This document shows, one piece after another, positions 9,586 to 17,962 of a stretch of DNA of 32,489 nt. A model generated the notes under the pieces. The model did no database searches, had not been told where the DNA came from, and worked only from the letters and a program-made list of their open reading frames with translations. Both the position numbers and the translations under genes were made by a program. Numbering within the stretch: position 1 is the stretch's first letter; each line of letters begins with the position of its first letter. Origin of the DNA: a bacterium (GTDB lineage: Bacteria; JAJVIF01; JAGGVT01); NCBI GenBank assembly GCA_021157815.1, contig JAGGVT010000093.1:1-32489 (forward strand), given 5' to 3'.

Positions 9586-11178
9586 ATGAAACCAAAATTC
9601 CTCATCGTATTAGCCCTATTCTGCTGCCTCGCGATTACCAGCAGTATTTCAGCTGAGGAAAAAATTGATTGGCAGCCCATCACAATAAAAGTCAACGATG
9701 TCGCAGGGCAATACAACTGGAGCATCAACTGGGATATCTCATTCCACTACAAAAAATTCGATAAAATCCTCCCGGACGGCAACGGCGTTTTCATTAACAG
9801 GCAGATTGACAAAAATTCCTATCTGCCATCCAAACCGCTCATAACCAGAAGCTCAAAAGGCATAGATGAAATCCCCAACGGCGCGAATGTCTCAATGGCA
9901 TCCATGCCGGAAAGCGAGAGAATCCCGGGCAGCGGCGGTGAGATTTACAATGAAAACGACGGCAAAACCGCTCATCAAAGAGACTGGGACGCTCTGGTCA
10001 GCACCAGAGAGATGATCTTCAGGGAAAATGGTGTAACTGATGAAACGCCACTCATGGAAAAAGTCAAACTTATCGCCGACTGGGCGCATAATACCAACAA
10101 AGAAGGACCTGTCTATGAATCCAAACACCCTGTCGATCTCATTTTCTATTCATCATTCTGTGTCGGACGAGCTAATGGATTTGTCGGAATGATGCACACA
10201 ATGGGACTCCCCGCCCGCACTGTCAACATGAACGGGCATTCGGTCGCGGAAGTATTAATAGATGGCAAGTGGCATTACGTGGAGAATTTCACCAGGAAAT
10301 CCGGGAAAAAAGAGGCAGCTACACTTATGTCATGCTCCCTGATGGAATTCTACGGCAATCCGTTTAAATATAAGGAATACACATCGGAATCGCATCTGGC
10401 ATCGCCATATTTCAAATCAAAGGATTTACACAACGGCAGGGGAAACTGGCAGCTTGGCGCATGGTGGCACTGGCATTTCATCCAGTGCGGAAAAGGCGAT
10501 GACATCATGATGCGCAACACGATGAAAAACGGCAGTGGAATCGCCGTAACTCTAAACGGCGCAAACAGCGCCGCGCTTTATCCGAATGCTGAAAACTATT
10601 ACTATAAAGTTATCAAAGGCAATCCGCCTGTCATGACAAACTACCAGAAAGAAACCTGGTATCGAGCCGGGCATAGAGTCTTGCAGGGTGATTGGATTCG
10701 CAAACGCTTCTACATTGGAAATCTCGACGATAAAGAAAATCCGGTTGAGAAGATAACATCGCGATTGTACCTCATGGGCGGCGACACTCAGTCATTCGCA
10801 ATCCCGCCGGTTATTTTCCCGGACGATGCTGACTGGACTCTGAAAATCAACTCGAAAGAATACAAGCTCAAGGATTGCACCAACGACTGGCAACTGGTGA
10901 AGGAATTCGAGCCAACCGCGATGATGCCTGTTATCTACTTTGAATTCCAAATCAACAAAGAGGATTTGAAACAAAACGATTACAATATATTTGAATTTGG
11001 AAGCATTCCATGCGAAAAATACAAAGAGCAACACATTCATGTCATGATATATCCTGAGCCGATGCTGCCATATTTCAATCCATACAAACGGTTCGACAAC
11101 ACACGAAAACAAACGGAATGGCGCATTATCACCGACCAGAAATGGGACTGGTTACAGATAGTTGAATACGCCTGGTAA
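9586..11178 (+). CDS. Secreted transglutaminase-like (papain-fold) domain protein
   Basis: Signal peptide MKPKFLIVLALFCCLAITSSISA; SSFCVGRANGFVGMMHTMGLPARTVNMNGHSVAEVLIDGKWHYVEN matches the transglutaminase-core Cys...GLPAR...His...GKWHYV layout. Confidence 0.75.
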   Translation: MKPKFLIVLALFCCLAITSSISAEEKIDWQPITIKVNDVAGQYNWSINWDISFHYKKFDKILPDGNGVFINRQIDKNSYLPSKPLITRSSKGIDEIPNGANVSMASMPESERIPGSGGEIYNENDGKTAHQRDWDALVSTREMIFRENGVTDETPLMEKVKLIADWAHNTNKEGPVYESKHPVDLIFYSSFCVGRANGFVGMMHTMGLPARTVNMNGHSVAEVLIDGKWHYVENFTRKSGKKEAATLMSCSLMEFYGNPFKYKEYTSESHLASPYFKSKDLHNGRGNWQLGAWWHWHFIQCGKGDDIMMRNTMKNGSGIAVTLNGANSAALYPNAENYYYKVIKGNPPVMTNYQKETWYRAGHRVLQGDWIRKRFYIGNLDDKENPVEKITSRLYLMGGDTQSFAIPPVIFPDDADWTLKINSKEYKLKDCTNDWQLVKEFEPTAMMPVIYFEFQINKEDLKQNDYNIFEFGSIPCEKYKEQHIHVMIYPEPMLPYFNPYKRFDNTRKQTEWRIITDQKWDWLQIVEYAW

Positions 11179-11359
11179 ATGGAAATTCCCAAATTAACAT
11201 TGATTAACCAACACGATATCTGCATAATGCTATCTGAAATCAGTACCATGCTTTAGCATCATGTTTTAACACCATGCTTTAGCGTGGTGCTTTTGAAAAC
11301 ATGATGCTAAAGGAAAAAAATTGAATTGGTCAATGAAATTATTATTCGTTAATCAATCC

Positions 11360-11384
11360 GTCATTCCCGCGAAAGCGGGAATCC
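11360..11384. repeat. Intact palindromic repeat GTCATTCCCGCGAAAGCGGGAATCC
   Basis: Direct reading; same sequence at 30704-30728. Confidence 0.85.
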
Positions 11385-11440
11385 ATTGAAAAATGAGAAA
11401 TGCCAACTCTCCATAAAAGATAATTGGATTCCCGCTTTCG

Positions 11441-11570
11441 GGGCTGTTGAAAAAGCTCTGAATGTAGGGGGTAGGTCTCTGTGCCTACCCTAAATATTGG
11501 TATAAATACAGGGCAACCACGGAGAGTTGCCCCTACGGTCTGGGATATAATGGGCTTTTTCAACAGCCCC
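11441..11570. repeat. MITE-like element A inserted inside a palindromic repeat
   Basis: TIR GGGCTGTTGAAAAAGC (11441-11456) / GCTTTTTCAACAGCCC (11554-11569), flanked by ggattcccgctttc and tttcgcgggaatgac (TTTC duplication). Confidence 0.85.
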
Positions 11571-11678
11571 TTTCGCGGGAATGACGTTTTTTTCGTCACA
11601 CTCTTTGGCGTAGTACTTTATGAAAGCATACTGCTTTTGAAATATTTTATCTGTAACACTCATTTCAGGAGATTCAAA

Positions 11679-13937
11679 ATGAAAGCTCTCAGGTTTGTAA
11701 CAATTACAGCATTATTATTCGCCCTTCTGACAGGCGCTGGACTCGCACAGGACACAACATTCAGCGACTTTTTCGACGAAGATGAAGGCTGGATACTGCG
11801 CGACGATATCCCCGTTTCACTTGGAATAAAAGGGACATCATGGTCAGCCGCGGCATACCAGAACGAAGTGAAACTAAGAATAATCTTCCAAATGGACGCT
11901 CCAGCCACCAAAACGATAAAAACACAACTCAAATTCGACCCGATTTATTTCCTCGTTAAGGGAATGCCTATTTTGATTGACACATCCACCGGAAAGAAAA
12001 AGGAAGTCGATTATGAATACGCGCAGGAGACCATGACGTTGGATGTTGAGGTTGCCAGTTATCCGAAAATACTGGAATTTCATGTAACATCGCGAAAACT
12101 AAGAAATCGCGGCGAACTCTCAATGAATGACAAAATGAAACAGGCGCGAACGATTCGACGAATCCGCCAACAACTCGACACCTGGTCCGAACTCGCCGAT
12201 GGCCAGATAATCGCACAGAAAACTCTCAAGCCGATAATCTGTCACGCCGGATATGATGTCAATAGTGTTAAAACCGCTGTAGTTTGGGCTAACAACTTAA
12301 AGCTAACAGGTCATTTTGAACTGATCGATTGCCTTCACAACAGGCAGCATCCTGCTCCACAACCTGTTGTTTACACGGGAAAGCTAAAGGAAACCGGATT
12401 TCATATCTGGGGCGGCAATAACTACATCGCGGATTTCTCCGATTTCAAAACGCCCGGGTTATATCGGGTAAGGCTGATTGTCGATGAAACAAAAGAGGTT
12501 GTCGATTCGCACACCTTCCCAATCAGGAATGACCACTATCTCGAACTAACGAAAAAAGCCGCGCGATGGTTCCGCTATCAACGTTGCGGAACTGGCGTTC
12601 CCGAATTTCACAAAGCCTGCCACACCGGGGATACGATTGTTAAACTGGATGGCACCCGAGTCGATGTCTCCGGCGGATGGCACGATGCCGGCGATTACGG
12701 CAAATGGATCTGGGGCGGAACAATGGGAATAAACGCACTCACAACTTTCCAGGATGAATTCGACGACATTCTCGATGAGCAACTTGACGGTATGCCCCGG
12801 TTCATCAACGAAGCCGCATGGGAAGCGAATTACTTCTGCAAGTGTTACTGGGATGGCGAGTTTCATGCCTCATTTACACCTGATTTCGAGGACGTCTGCA
12901 CATGGCTGGCAACTCCTGAAAATGAAGCGCCGCGAGTGGTTTATGAATCGGACTGTGTTAAATACGACTACGGAATCACAAAAGAAGCCGCAATCTGCAC
13001 AACAGGCGCGGTTCTCGCAAGAATGGGCAGGCAGCTAATGCCGTACAATAAGAATCTTGCCGATAAATGCATCGAAATCGCGATGGATACATACGAGCGT
13101 TGCAGCAAAATGCTTGCAGACAATCCCAACATCTATTACATTCAATCCGGACTTCTAATCAACAATTTGGAATTTTACGAAATTACCGGCGATGAGAAAT
13201 ATCTCACAGGTGCAAAAGAGAGAGTCAAAGCGATTCTCGATCTTCAGCTTGATGATGGCAGTTTCTACACTGATGCGTCAAAAGAGAAAACAACATTGCG
13301 ACCCGGATATCATTTGCCTGCTCTGTATGAATTTGCCAAACGATACCCGAAAAGTGAACTTACACCCGGAATTGCGAATGCTTTTAGGAAATGGGCGGAT
13401 AACATGATGCAGTACGCCTACCTCTCACCGTTCGGCCAGGTCGGAGGGAAAATGGATGACGGCGCGATTAGAAACATAATGCCCGACACAAACAACGGAA
13501 GATTCGGCGAAACTGCATTCGGTCTTGCAACAGCAGGCCGCTTATGCAAAGAGATTAAATATCTCGAAGTCGCGGAATACCAACTACAATGGATTCTTGG
13601 ATTCAATCCAGCCGATGTCTCCATGATGGCCGATGTCGGTCAAGGTCCCAACTGTTACCACACACGCTATTGCTTTATGAAAGGCTGCGAGGATGGAGTT
13701 GTTCCCGGCGGAATAACTCTCGGAATCTATTCAGGCAAAGGCGAACTGGTGGAACTCGGCGATCTGGATACCAAACAGTGGGTAGTCGCGGATGTCCCTA
13801 TTGACTACCCTATAATCGACACCGATGTCTGGGGATGGACATACGCATACCGAACCAGCGAATACGCCCTCGCAAAAGACGCATCATTCATAAGAGCGGC
13901 ATGCCAGATAATCAAGGGCTATGAAGAACTGAAATAG
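11679..13937 (+). CDS. Secreted GH9 enzyme, paralogue of 5918-8200
   Basis: Signal peptide MKALRFVTITALLFALLTGAGLA; RVDVSGGWHDAGDYGKW; CYHTRYCFMKGCEDGVVPGG; start at 11679, since the longer ORF from 11481 reads through a repeat. Confidence 0.9.
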   Translation: MKALRFVTITALLFALLTGAGLAQDTTFSDFFDEDEGWILRDDIPVSLGIKGTSWSAAAYQNEVKLRIIFQMDAPATKTIKTQLKFDPIYFLVKGMPILIDTSTGKKKEVDYEYAQETMTLDVEVASYPKILEFHVTSRKLRNRGELSMNDKMKQARTIRRIRQQLDTWSELADGQIIAQKTLKPIICHAGYDVNSVKTAVVWANNLKLTGHFELIDCLHNRQHPAPQPVVYTGKLKETGFHIWGGNNYIADFSDFKTPGLYRVRLIVDETKEVVDSHTFPIRNDHYLELTKKAARWFRYQRCGTGVPEFHKACHTGDTIVKLDGTRVDVSGGWHDAGDYGKWIWGGTMGINALTTFQDEFDDILDEQLDGMPRFINEAAWEANYFCKCYWDGEFHASFTPDFEDVCTWLATPENEAPRVVYESDCVKYDYGITKEAAICTTGAVLARMGRQLMPYNKNLADKCIEIAMDTYERCSKMLADNPNIYYIQSGLLINNLEFYEITGDEKYLTGAKERVKAILDLQLDDGSFYTDASKEKTTLRPGYHLPALYEFAKRYPKSELTPGIANAFRKWADNMMQYAYLSPFGQVGGKMDDGAIRNIMPDTNNGRFGETAFGLATAGRLCKEIKYLEVAEYQLQWILGFNPADVSMMADVGQGPNCYHTRYCFMKGCEDGVVPGGITLGIYSGKGELVELGDLDTKQWVVADVPIDYPIIDTDVWGWTYAYRTSEYALAKDASFIRAACQIIKGYEELK

Positions 13938-13944
13938 GAAAAGA

Positions 13945-14070
13945 AAGTTAGCAGGTTAGTAAGTTAGTAGGTTAGTAAGTTAGCAAGTTAGCAGGTTAGC
14001 AAGTTAGCAGGTTAGCAAGTTAGCAAGTTAGTAAGTTAGCAAGTTAGCAGGTTAGTAAGTTAGTAAGTTT
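13945..14070 (+). repeat. 8-bp tandem minisatellite A(A/G)GTTAG(C/T), 15 full units
   Basis: Units parse without interruption: aagttagc aggttagt aagttagt aggttagt aagttagc aagttagc aggttagc ... Confidence 0.95.
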
Positions 14071-14080
14071 AAAAACACTC

Positions 14081-14156
14081 CCCGGGAGCTTCGGCACCCT
14101 TGCCGGAAAACAGGGGGCTTCAGCCCCTTTACGGTTAGGGTGCCGAATCTCCCGGG
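14081..14156. repeat. Large hairpin (20-bp stem, 1 mismatch) with an inner hairpin
   Basis: cccgggagcttcggcaccct (14081-14100) / agggtgccgaatctcccggg (14137-14156), inner ggggcttcagcccc. Confidence 0.8.
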
Positions 14157-14250
14157 CGGGAAAAACCGTAGCCCGGTCATGCCGTCCCGAACAAAAGCAA
14201 CAATTACCTATAAGGTAAATCAGGCATGCCGGGGAAATTAAGGTGAACTC

Positions 14251-14778
14251 ATGATACCCGACATCAGAAAACCATACGGCGACAAAATAATCCGCAAGCT
14301 AAGCGATATCAAATCGCTGTTCGCCGACCAAAAAGCAGTCGAGGAAATCCTCGCAAAAGATGACCCCGTAATCTATGAAGTTTATGCACTCCCAGTACCA
14401 TCCGATGGCGATAATCTTGTCATAGGCACAACTATTCTCTTCCCCGGCAGAGTCGGCAATGAGTTTTATTTCACAAAAGGGCATTTCCATAACGATCCCG
14501 ATGCCGCCGAATCAATCATGGGACTCGAGGGGAAAGGCCTTGCGCTAATTCAAGACAGAAACGGCAAATTCGAATCACATGAATTGACTCCCTTTAGCCA
14601 TGTATATTCACCACCGGGATTCGGGCACAGAGTAGTGAACGTTTCAGATGAAAATCTCGTCTTCCTGTCAATCTGCAGGGCGGATGTAGGCCACGATTAC
14701 GAAACAATCATGGCGGACAATTTTGCTATGAAAGTTGTAGCAACAGATAAAAACCTGTATAATTACGAGATAATTTAA
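14251..14778 (+). CDS. pgiA: Cupin-type glucose-6-phosphate isomerase (cPGI)
   Basis: GTTILFPGRVGNEFYFTKGHFHNDPDAAESIMGLEGKG...YSPPGFGHRVVN...ADVGHDY; cupin HxH..E..H metal ligands present. Confidence 0.85.
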   Translation: MIPDIRKPYGDKIIRKLSDIKSLFADQKAVEEILAKDDPVIYEVYALPVPSDGDNLVIGTTILFPGRVGNEFYFTKGHFHNDPDAAESIMGLEGKGLALIQDRNGKFESHELTPFSHVYSPPGFGHRVVNVSDENLVFLSICRADVGHDYETIMADNFAMKVVATDKNLYNYEII

Positions 14779-14856
14779 GATGTATTGCAATTGATAAAAA
14801 ATCGTTAATCCTGATAAATTCGTTGGCTTTCGGGTCACCATAAAAAAGGACTTGTG

Positions 14857-15972
14857 ATGCAGTACAAAGCATTTACCAGAATACTGGCAATCGGGATTAT
14901 ACTCCTGATTTGCTTTCACCCCGCCCAGACAACGGCACAAGAAGAAACTACAAATATAAGGCAATCTGTAATTTCCGCTCGCCAGCATCATTACATTCCC
15001 TCCAGAGAAGCAAGGGCGATATGGGTATCAACCAGCCAATTCTCAAAAGAGAAAGAAAAAGCGCAAATTGAGATGCAAGAGCTTTTCATTAAATATGCGC
15101 AGATCGGAATCACTGACCTCTTCGCTTTTTCGGTGTTGAAATGGCAGCACAAAATGGACTGGGATTTCCTGGATGTCATGCTCAAAGAGGCTCATGCGAG
15201 GAATATCAAAGTCCATCCCTGCATTTGCCCAAGCCACATATATCCCGGATGGGAAAAAACAGTCAAGGAGCATCCCGAATGGCTGATGAAAACCATAAAG
15301 GAAATAAGCCCAAAACTGAATTTAGCCCTTAAGGAAGTACGCGATTTCGTTATCGCTGAAATAGTAACTGCATTGGAATATGACATTGACGGTATCCATC
15401 TGGACGGTATCCGCTTCCAGACCAGCCAGGGATTCAGCTATGATGACGCCACCATTAACGCTTTCAAAAAAGAGTACGGCGTAACACCTCTCGAGCTGAG
15501 ATGGCATAATTGCGGAAGCACCGAATGGTGCGAATGGCTTAGATGGAACGGGAATCATGTAACCACTCTTGTCAGAGGGATTAAGGATTCAATCATTGAG
15601 TCAGGAAAGGATATTCCCCTCTCAGCCGCTGTTTTCCCCGACCACGAATCGGCAAAACTCCTCATCGGTCAGGACTGGAAGGGCTGGGTCGATGAGGGCA
15701 TCATCGATATCATCTGCCCGATGATTTACACAAGCAACCAGGACGTTTTCAGAAAATACACAAAACGCGCTGTTGAGGTCGCTAAAGGAAAATGCCTTGT
15801 TTATCCCGGGATAGCAGTCAGCACATCACATAACAAGAATACTCCTGAAGACGTTGAGGAACAGATAATCATCTCAAGAGAGGAAAACGCTGATGGCGTT
15901 GTTTTCTTCTCCGGCTCAAGCTTCAGTGATTCATTTTTAAATAAACTTAAATCGTATGTATTCAAAAAATAA
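14857..15972 (+). CDS. GHL10/DUF187-type glycosyl hydrolase, paralogue of 8214-9281
   Basis: Shared EYDIDGIxLDGIRxQT, WCEWxRWN, PLSxAVFPDHESAKLLIGQDW, DEGIxDxICPMxYT; GTG at 14854 is an alternative start. Confidence 0.82.
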   Translation: MQYKAFTRILAIGIILLICFHPAQTTAQEETTNIRQSVISARQHHYIPSREARAIWVSTSQFSKEKEKAQIEMQELFIKYAQIGITDLFAFSVLKWQHKMDWDFLDVMLKEAHARNIKVHPCICPSHIYPGWEKTVKEHPEWLMKTIKEISPKLNLALKEVRDFVIAEIVTALEYDIDGIHLDGIRFQTSQGFSYDDATINAFKKEYGVTPLELRWHNCGSTEWCEWLRWNGNHVTTLVRGIKDSIIESGKDIPLSAAVFPDHESAKLLIGQDWKGWVDEGIIDIICPMIYTSNQDVFRKYTKRAVEVAKGKCLVYPGIAVSTSHNKNTPEDVEEQIIISREENADGVVFFSGSSFSDSFLNKLKSYVFKK

Positions 15973-15991
15973 AAGCGAGGGTAAACGTTAA

Positions 15992-17497
15992 ATGCTGCAT
16001 GGAATAGACTTATTCATTGTTATTGCCTTCATTGTGGGCATCTTCGCTGTCGGCGTATATTTCCGTAAATATGTCCGCACATCGGAGGATTTCTTCCTTG
16101 CCGGCAGAAATCTGACGTGGTGGATAATCGGAATGTCGATTATCGGCACGAATATTGGCTCATACGACTATGTCGGAGGCGCCGGCGCCGCGTACGGTGT
16201 CGGTATCGCGCAAGCCAACTACGAGTGGATTGGCGCGATTCCAGCGATGGTTATTTCAGCGCTGATATTCGTTCCATACTACTGGAAAGCCGGTGTTTAC
16301 ACTGTCCCGGAATATCTGGGCAAACGTTACAGCCAGCCGGTCAGGACAATCGAGGCTCTTTTATGGGGTTGTTTTCTCATCGCATGCCTGTCAATCTTCT
16401 TCTGGGCAAGCGGAGTCATGATTGAAACCTACCTTGGCTGGAGTATCTGGACTGGAATTATAGTTACAGCTGTTGTCGTTGGATTCTACACAGTCAGCGG
16501 AGGCTTGACAGCGGTCGCCATGACCGATGTCATCCAATTAGTAATAATGCTGGTTGGCGGAATCGCGATTGCCATTATCGGATTCGATTTAGTGGATGGC
16601 TGGGGAGGCCTGATTGCTAAAATCCAGCCTGCACATCCCGACCACTTCAAATTGTTTTTACCATTAGACAACCCGGACTACCCGTGGCTGGGGATGATAT
16701 TCGGACTTGCGCTTGTCCTGTCGCCTGCATGGTGGTGTTGCCATCAGGCGATTATCCAGAGAACTCTCGGCGCGAAATCCGAATGGGACGCCAAAGCTGG
16801 TATGTTAAGCGCGGCTTTCCTTAAAACGCTGGTTCCCCTTCTGTATGTTCTCCCCGGTCTGTTCGTTCTCGCGCTTTGCACAACCGGACTTGATAATAAG
16901 GATCAGGCGCTGCCTTGGGCAGTCAAGAACCTGCTGCCAGTCGGACTGTCAGGCTTGATATTCGCCGCGTTTATTGCCGCCGTCTATTCAAGCATCGACT
17001 CGACACTCAACTCGGCGGTTACAATCTGGTCGAGAGACATATACCAGAACTTCTTTAAAAAGGACGCATCCGACAAGCACTATCTGAATTTCGGCAGATG
17101 GCTTACGGTTATTTTCATTCTTATCGCCGTTCCGCTTGCGCCGATAACAGAAAACTTTGGAATTTACAAGGCGATGCAGGTGGCGCTATCATATTTCCAG
17201 GGCGCGACTCTGGCAACTATCCTTCTCGGCATTATGTGGGCAAGATCAACTCCCTGGGGCGGACTCGCGGGATTAGTGCTCGGTGTGGTTTGTTCCATTT
17301 TACTAACAGCGACAGGAATGAATTTCCTCTATGTCGCATGGTGGTCTTTCGTTGTGGCGATTATCTTTAATGTATTGGTTAGCCTGTTCACAAAGCCGAA
17401 GCCAATCGAGGAACTCACCGGACTGGTTTACGGACTTGTCATGAAAAACGAAAATATCCAGAACAATCTCTCAGATAGAGCAGAGGGAGGCGCGTAA
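15992..17497 (+). CDS. Sodium:solute symporter (SSS family), likely sugar uptake
   Basis: About 13 hydrophobic helices; YFRKYVRTSEDFFLAGRNLTWWIIGMSIIGTNIG, VYTVPEYLGKRY, AVYSSIDSTLNSAVTIWSRDIYQ. Confidence 0.9.
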   Translation: MLHGIDLFIVIAFIVGIFAVGVYFRKYVRTSEDFFLAGRNLTWWIIGMSIIGTNIGSYDYVGGAGAAYGVGIAQANYEWIGAIPAMVISALIFVPYYWKAGVYTVPEYLGKRYSQPVRTIEALLWGCFLIACLSIFFWASGVMIETYLGWSIWTGIIVTAVVVGFYTVSGGLTAVAMTDVIQLVIMLVGGIAIAIIGFDLVDGWGGLIAKIQPAHPDHFKLFLPLDNPDYPWLGMIFGLALVLSPAWWCCHQAIIQRTLGAKSEWDAKAGMLSAAFLKTLVPLLYVLPGLFVLALCTTGLDNKDQALPWAVKNLLPVGLSGLIFAAFIAAVYSSIDSTLNSAVTIWSRDIYQNFFKKDASDKHYLNFGRWLTVIFILIAVPLAPITENFGIYKAMQVALSYFQGATLATILLGIMWARSTPWGGLAGLVLGVVCSILLTATGMNFLYVAWWSFVVAIIFNVLVSLFTKPKPIEELTGLVYGLVMKNENIQNNLSDRAEGGA

Positions 17498-17498
17498 A

Positions 17499-17702
17499 AT
17501 GATAGAAAGTTTAAAATCAATACCAATCGGCACGGTTAAAATAATCGGAGCAATCTTCTTTTTAATCGTGATGTTTTGGGCGGTAACTCGTCCAAGAGCT
17601 TATATCTTCAGGGGAGCGCCTGATCAAAGCGCATGGCGCGACCTAAGAATATGGGCCGTTATCGTGCTTTTAGTCCAGATATACCTTTATATGAAGTTTT
17701 AA
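17499..17702 (+). CDS. Small membrane protein (67 aa) immediately downstream of the symporter
   Basis: One base between symporter TAA and ATG (taaaatg); two hydrophobic segments. Confidence 0.6.
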   Translation: MIESLKSIPIGTVKIIGAIFFLIVMFWAVTRPRAYIFRGAPDQSAWRDLRIWAVIVLLVQIYLYMKF

Positions 17703-17738
17703 TCATGCCAATTTCGATATTTAAAATGAGGAAATGCC

Positions 17739-17960
17739 ATGGAAAATAAAGATGAACAAAAATCTGTCGCGAATCCCCTTCAAGTGATGGGCATATTCTG
17801 GGTCGTCTTTGGGTTAATCGTGGCGATATCAGCATATGCGCCGGAAGAAGCTCTGGGCAAACTCGTAAACCTGCTCTCAGGTCTTATCCTGATAATTGTC
17901 GGCGTGATTGCTCTTTTGAAAGGGCGCAGGAAAAAAGAGATTCCCGGCGGGTCAGAATAA
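17739..17960 (+). CDS. Small two-helix membrane protein (73 aa)
   Basis: MGIFWVVFGLIVAISAYAPEEALGKLVNLLSGLILIIVGVIALLKGRRKKE; upstream aaaatgaggaaatgccATG. Confidence 0.6.
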   Translation: MENKDEQKSVANPLQVMGIFWVVFGLIVAISAYAPEEALGKLVNLLSGLILIIVGVIALLKGRRKKEIPGGSE

Positions 17961-17962
17961 TT

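Noticed and set aside
11342-11599. Minus-strand ORF with FPRKGLLKKP...QQPRKRESN...DSRFRGND
   Set aside because: These peptides are translations of the GTCATTCCCGCGAAAGCGGGAATCC palindrome and the nested element, not a protein. The same applies to 30332-30616, 30378-30743, 30793-31191 and 31158-31403.
11481-11678. N-terminal extension of the second GH9 ORF
   Set aside because: Encoded by repeat sequence; a clear signal peptide and plausible ribosome-binding site support the start at 11679.
13945-14070. CRISPR array
   Set aside because: The repeat is an uninterrupted 8-bp tandem with no spacers, and no cas genes are present. The arrays at 29166 and 32326 are the same.
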